Part shown: one piece after another, positions 5,570 to 7,399 of the stretch
Numbering within the stretch: position 1 is the stretch's first letter
Layout of the letters: each line of letters starts with the position of its first letter
NCBI GenBank assembly: GCA_030630445.1
Contig: DAOVNC010000171.1
Span: forward strand, 1-7,399
Direction of reading: 5' to 3'
DNA: 7,399 bases
DNA from: Kiritimatiellales bacterium
Lineage (GTDB): Bacteria; Verrucomicrobiota; Kiritimatiellia; Kiritimatiellales; Pontiellaceae
Program-made: the position numbers and the translations under genes
The notes under the pieces: generated by a model
What the model was told of the DNA's origin: nothing
What the model saw: the letters and a program-made list of their open reading frames with translations, nothing else
The model's database searches: none

Positions 5570-6625
5570 TTAAACTTTTATGAACCAATCCGTGGTGCGG
5601 TTGGCAAAACCGACGAGCATCAGCATGACGGGCACCTCCACCAGCACGCCGACAATCGTGGCGAGGGCAACGGGCGAGGTAGTGCCAAACAGGGCAATGG
5701 CGACGGCGACGGACAGCTCGAAAAAGTTGGAAGCGCCGATCATTCCTGCGGGGGCGGCCACATTGTGCGGGAGCTTGAACGCCTTGGCCGCGAGATAGGC
5801 GATGAAGAAGATCAGCACGGTCTGGAGGATCAGCGGTACGGCGATCAGACCAATGTGCAAAGGGTTGTCCAGAATGACATTGCCTTGGAATGAAAAGATA
5901 ATAACCAGTGTCAGCAGCAAGCCAATGATGGTGATATTGCTGAATTTGGGAAGAAAGATGTTTTCGAAATAGGCCCTCCCCTTGGTCTTGAGCATGTGTC
6001 CCCGGGTCAAGGTGCCTGCCGTCAACGGAACAACCACAAAAAGCACCACCGAAAGGAAGAGCGTGTCCCACGGAACAAAAATATCGCTCACTCCAAGCAG
6101 GAACTTAACGATGGGCACGAAAGCAACCAAGATGATGAGGTCGTTGGTGGCCACCTGCACCACGGTGTAGGCCGGATTCCCCTTGGTCAGATGGCTCCAG
6201 ACAAAGACCATGGCCGTGCAGGGGGCCGCACCAAGGAGCACGGCGCCAGCTAAGTAGTCTTTCGCCAGATCCGGCGGAATGAGGTTTTTGAAAATAACAT
6301 GGAAAAAGAGCCAGGCCATGCCGAACATGGTGAAGGGTTTGATCAGCCAGTTGGTGATCCACGTAATAAATAGTCCTTGGGGATTTTTCCCGACGTTCTT
6401 CACGCTCTTGAAATCGACCTTCATCATCATCGGGTAGATCATCACCCAGATCAGGACGGCGACGGGGATCGAGACCCGCGCATATTCCAGCTTTCCGAGA
6501 AAGGCTGGAATGCCCGGTAAAAACTTCCCGATCAGGATTCCCGCCACCATGCAGAGGGCAACCCATACGGTAAGATATTTCTCGAAGAAGCTAATGCCGG
6601 TGTCTTGGTTCTCTTTTTTGCTCAT
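5570..6625 (-). CDS. acr3: Arsenite efflux transporter Acr3
   Basis: A 351-residue inner-membrane carrier of the BASS superfamily that expels arsenite. The usual ten membrane helices can be followed, for example 18-37, 51-68, 125-146, 157-177, 187-205, 230-246, 257-280 and 320-340. The Acr3 hallmark GAAPCTAMVFVWS (132-144) carries Cys136, the helix-4 cysteine essential in characterised Acr3 proteins. GASNFFELSVA (297-307) and GVLVEVPVM (326-334) carry the conserved Glu303 and Glu330. The first 15 residues are short and cytoplasmic, with no signal peptide. The start at 6625 follows AGGAA 7-8 nt upstream, and that site overlaps the arsR stop (TAGGAAA), so translation is probably coupled. It is clearly Acr3 and not the unrelated ArsB family. 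Confidence 0.97.
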   Translation of the reverse strand: MSKKENQDTGISFFEKYLTVWVALCMVAGILIGKFLPGIPAFLGKLEYARVSIPVAVLIWVMIYPMMMKVDFKSVKNVGKNPQGLFITWITNWLIKPFTMFGMAWLFFHVIFKNLIPPDLAKDYLAGAVLLGAAPCTAMVFVWSHLTKGNPAYTVVQVATNDLIILVAFVPIVKFLLGVSDIFVPWDTLFLSVVLFVVVPLTAGTLTRGHMLKTKGRAYFENIFLPKFSNITIIGLLLTLVIIFSFQGNVILDNPLHIGLIAVPLILQTVLIFFIAYLAAKAFKLPHNVAAPAGMIGASNFFELSVAVAIALFGTTSPVALATIVGVLVEVPVMLMLVGFANRTTDWFIKV

Positions 6626-6635
6626 CTTAATTTTC

Positions 6636-7010
6636 CTACTTGTTCGGGCAGCATTCTTCGCCGCGCTGCTTCCGACAAAGGTCTTCAGGAGCGCAGGAGA
6701 CGATCTCCTTTAAAAGGATTCGATCCGCTTCGAGTTCTGCGACATTTTTTAGTTCGGCCTCCAGCCATTGAAAGAGTCGGGCATCGAGCGAAGCATCCAG
6801 CCGGTAGTAGACCCAGCGACCTTCCTTGCGGCTCTCCACAATCCCGGCCCGCACCAGCAACCCCATGTGGCGCGACGCCGTTGCCCCCGTTACCTCCAGC
6901 AACTCGACAATCTGGCAGGCGCACAGCTCGTCCATGTGGAACAACGCCGCCACCACGCGCAGGCGGTTGCGATCAGAAAGAGCCTTGAGCTGTTCCAATG
7001 TCTTATTCAT
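6636..7010 (-). CDS. arsR: ArsR-family arsenite-responsive repressor
   Basis: A 124-residue dimeric winged-helix repressor, first gene of the operon, expected to leave its operator when arsenite binds. LKALSDRNRLRVVAAL (8-23) begins the domain. ELCAC (28-32) gives Cys30 and Cys32, the arsenite site of the E. coli ArsR type. TGATASRHMGLLVRAGIV (41-58) is the helix-turn-helix with its recognition helix, and GRWVYYRL (64-71) is the wing. The C-terminus carries four more cysteines (106, 112, 120, 121) that may add to the metal site. The ATG at 7010 fits the family's usual N-terminus, but the only SD-like sequence, GGGAGG, ends one base before it. With the promoter's -10 box 7 nt upstream, the message is predicted to be leaderless. 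The gene is divergent from hemB. Confidence 0.95.
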   Translation of the reverse strand: MNKTLEQLKALSDRNRLRVVAALFHMDELCACQIVELLEVTGATASRHMGLLVRAGIVESRKEGRWVYYRLDASLDARLFQWLEAELKNVAELEADRILLKEIVSCAPEDLCRKQRGEECCPNK

Positions 7011-7017
7011 ACCTCCC
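7011..7017 (-). promoter_or_regulatory. SD-like GGGAGGT abutting the arsR start
   Basis: On the minus strand GGGAGG lies one base before the ATG at 7010, too close for normal Shine-Dalgarno pairing. It also falls between the -10 box and the predicted start of transcription, so much or all of it may be absent from the mRNA. Confidence 0.45.
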
Positions 7018-7047
7018 GTTATACTTAGTCTATTAGCTAACTGTCAA
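7018..7047 (-). promoter_or_regulatory. Predicted sigma70 promoter of arsR-acr3-arsC
   Basis: On the minus strand a perfect TTGACA (7047-7042), an 18-nt spacer and TATAAC (7023-7018, 5/6) form the best promoter in the window. The predicted start of transcription is at 7010-7011, at the first base of arsR or one base before it. Confidence 0.75.
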
Positions 7048-7059
7048 TATGATATTTGA
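7044..7059. promoter_or_regulatory. Candidate ArsR operator
   Basis: On the minus strand TCAA, eight A/T-rich bases and TTGA form an imperfect dyad of 16 bp. The TCAA-N8-TTGA pattern resembles operators of the ArsR/SmtB family such as that of CadC. It overlaps the -35 box, so a bound dimer would block RNA polymerase. The inner bases are not symmetric, which lowers confidence. Confidence 0.5.
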
Positions 7060-7102
7060 GGAATTTCCCAGTACGTCTAAAGAAAAAAACGGGCAACAGG
7101 CT

Positions 7103-7132
7103 TTGATTACCCCCCGACGACTGGAGTATCTT
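7103..7132 (+). promoter_or_regulatory. Possible hemB promoter
   Basis: TTGATT (7103-7108), 18 nt and TATCTT (7127-7132) match the sigma70 consensus at 4/6 and 4/6. Transcription would begin near 7139, giving a leader of about 23 nt. The spacing is one over ideal and the match is moderate. Confidence 0.35.
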
Positions 7133-7161
7133 TGTTCCTTTGAAGAAGCGAGGAGCGACCT

Positions 7162-7399
7162 ATGTTTCCAGAAACCAGACTAAGACGCCTGCGGCAAAGC
7201 GCGGGGATTCGCAACATGCTCGATACTCCCCTGCCCGGCCCGGAAAAGTTTATCTGGCCCGCCTTCGTGATCGATGGCGCGGCGAAACGCGAACCAATCG
7301 AGGCCATGCCCGGACAGTCGCGGCTGAGCGCCGACCAACTGCTGATCGACCTTGAGCCCGTGGTTGAATCCGGTGTCGGCGGTATCCTTCTTTTTGGGT
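7162..7399 (+). CDS. hemB: Porphobilinogen synthase (delta-aminolevulinate dehydratase), partial: C-terminus beyond right edge
   Basis: Cytoplasmic enzyme that condenses two 5-aminolevulinate molecules to porphobilinogen in tetrapyrrole (heme, siroheme, cobalamin) synthesis. Only the first 79 of about 325 residues are present. They show the family's N-terminal pattern: an Arg-rich RLRRLRQS (6-13), the first barrel strand FIWPAFVIDGAAKREPI (30-46), AMPGQSRLS (48-56), and the strand GVGGILLFG (71-79). The metal and Schiff-base lysine sites lie outside the window, so the zinc or magnesium type cannot be judged. The ATG at 7162 follows AGGAG (7151-7155) by 6 nt. The gene is divergent from arsR, and repressor binding at the ars operator is more than 40 bp from its likely promoter, so linked control is not obvious. 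Confidence 0.9.
   Translation, partial: MFPETRLRRLRQSAGIRNMLDTPLPGPEKFIWPAFVIDGAAKREPIEAMPGQSRLSADQLLIDLEPVVESGVGGILLFG

Noticed and set aside
5133..5893. Plus-strand frames opposite arsC and acr3
   Set aside because: They are antisense shadows with His/Asp-rich composition from complementing membrane-protein codons, and no ribosome sites.
5553..6071. N-terminal extension of the arsC frame (321 codons in total)
   Set aside because: The extra codons overlap acr3 in another frame and have no protein-like pattern. The arsC start at 5552 has its own ribosome site and gives the normal 148-residue length.

Overview
The window is an ordinary-looking bacterial chromosome segment (moderately high GC, strong AGGAG-type ribosome binding sites, sigma70-type promoters) holding parts of five transcription units. 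The lineage is an inference. A free-standing rpsB-tsf operon whose S2 protein carries a very long Lys/Glu/Ala tail, a NahK-like sugar kinase and what looks like the edge of an [FeFe]-hydrogenase maturation cluster would fit an anaerobic or facultative member of the PVC superphylum (Kiritimatiellota or Lentisphaerota). Nothing here proves that; a 16S gene or a marker-gene tree would decide.

Layout from left to right. (1) 1-1297, minus strand: a small TM1266-family 'iron-only hydrogenase system regulator' overlaps by 4 bp the start of an aspartate ammonia-lyase gene that runs off the left edge. This pair is typical of hydE/hydF/hydG neighbourhoods, so hydrogenase maturation genes are expected just outside the window. 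(2) 1421-2539, minus: an APH-fold kinase resembling N-acetylhexosamine 1-kinase. The 123 nt between it and the TM1266-like gene shows no convincing promoter or terminator. (3) 2540-2761: a divergent control region with a good promoter in each direction and a leader of about 100 nt before rpsB. (4) 2762-4905, plus: rpsB and tsf, the S2 and EF-Ts translation operon, closed by a strong terminator that works on both strands. (5) 4971-5105: a convergent spacer with two inverted copies of a 22-nt palindrome, like a REP/BIME unit. (6) 5106-7010, minus: a complete arsenic-resistance operon arsR-acr3-arsC. ArsR senses arsenite, ArsC reduces arsenate to arsenite and Acr3 exports it. Its promoter overlaps a likely ArsR operator and is placed so close to arsR that the mRNA is predicted to be leaderless. 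(7) 7162 to the right edge, plus: the start of hemB (porphobilinogen synthase), divergent from the ars operon.

No tRNA, rRNA, CRISPR array, transposase or phage gene was seen. No stretch over 300 nt lacks a gene. I did not find a clearly new multi-gene system. The items most worth a second look are the duplicated S2 tail, the paired palindromes, the predicted leaderless arsR message and the hydrogenase-linked aspA pair.
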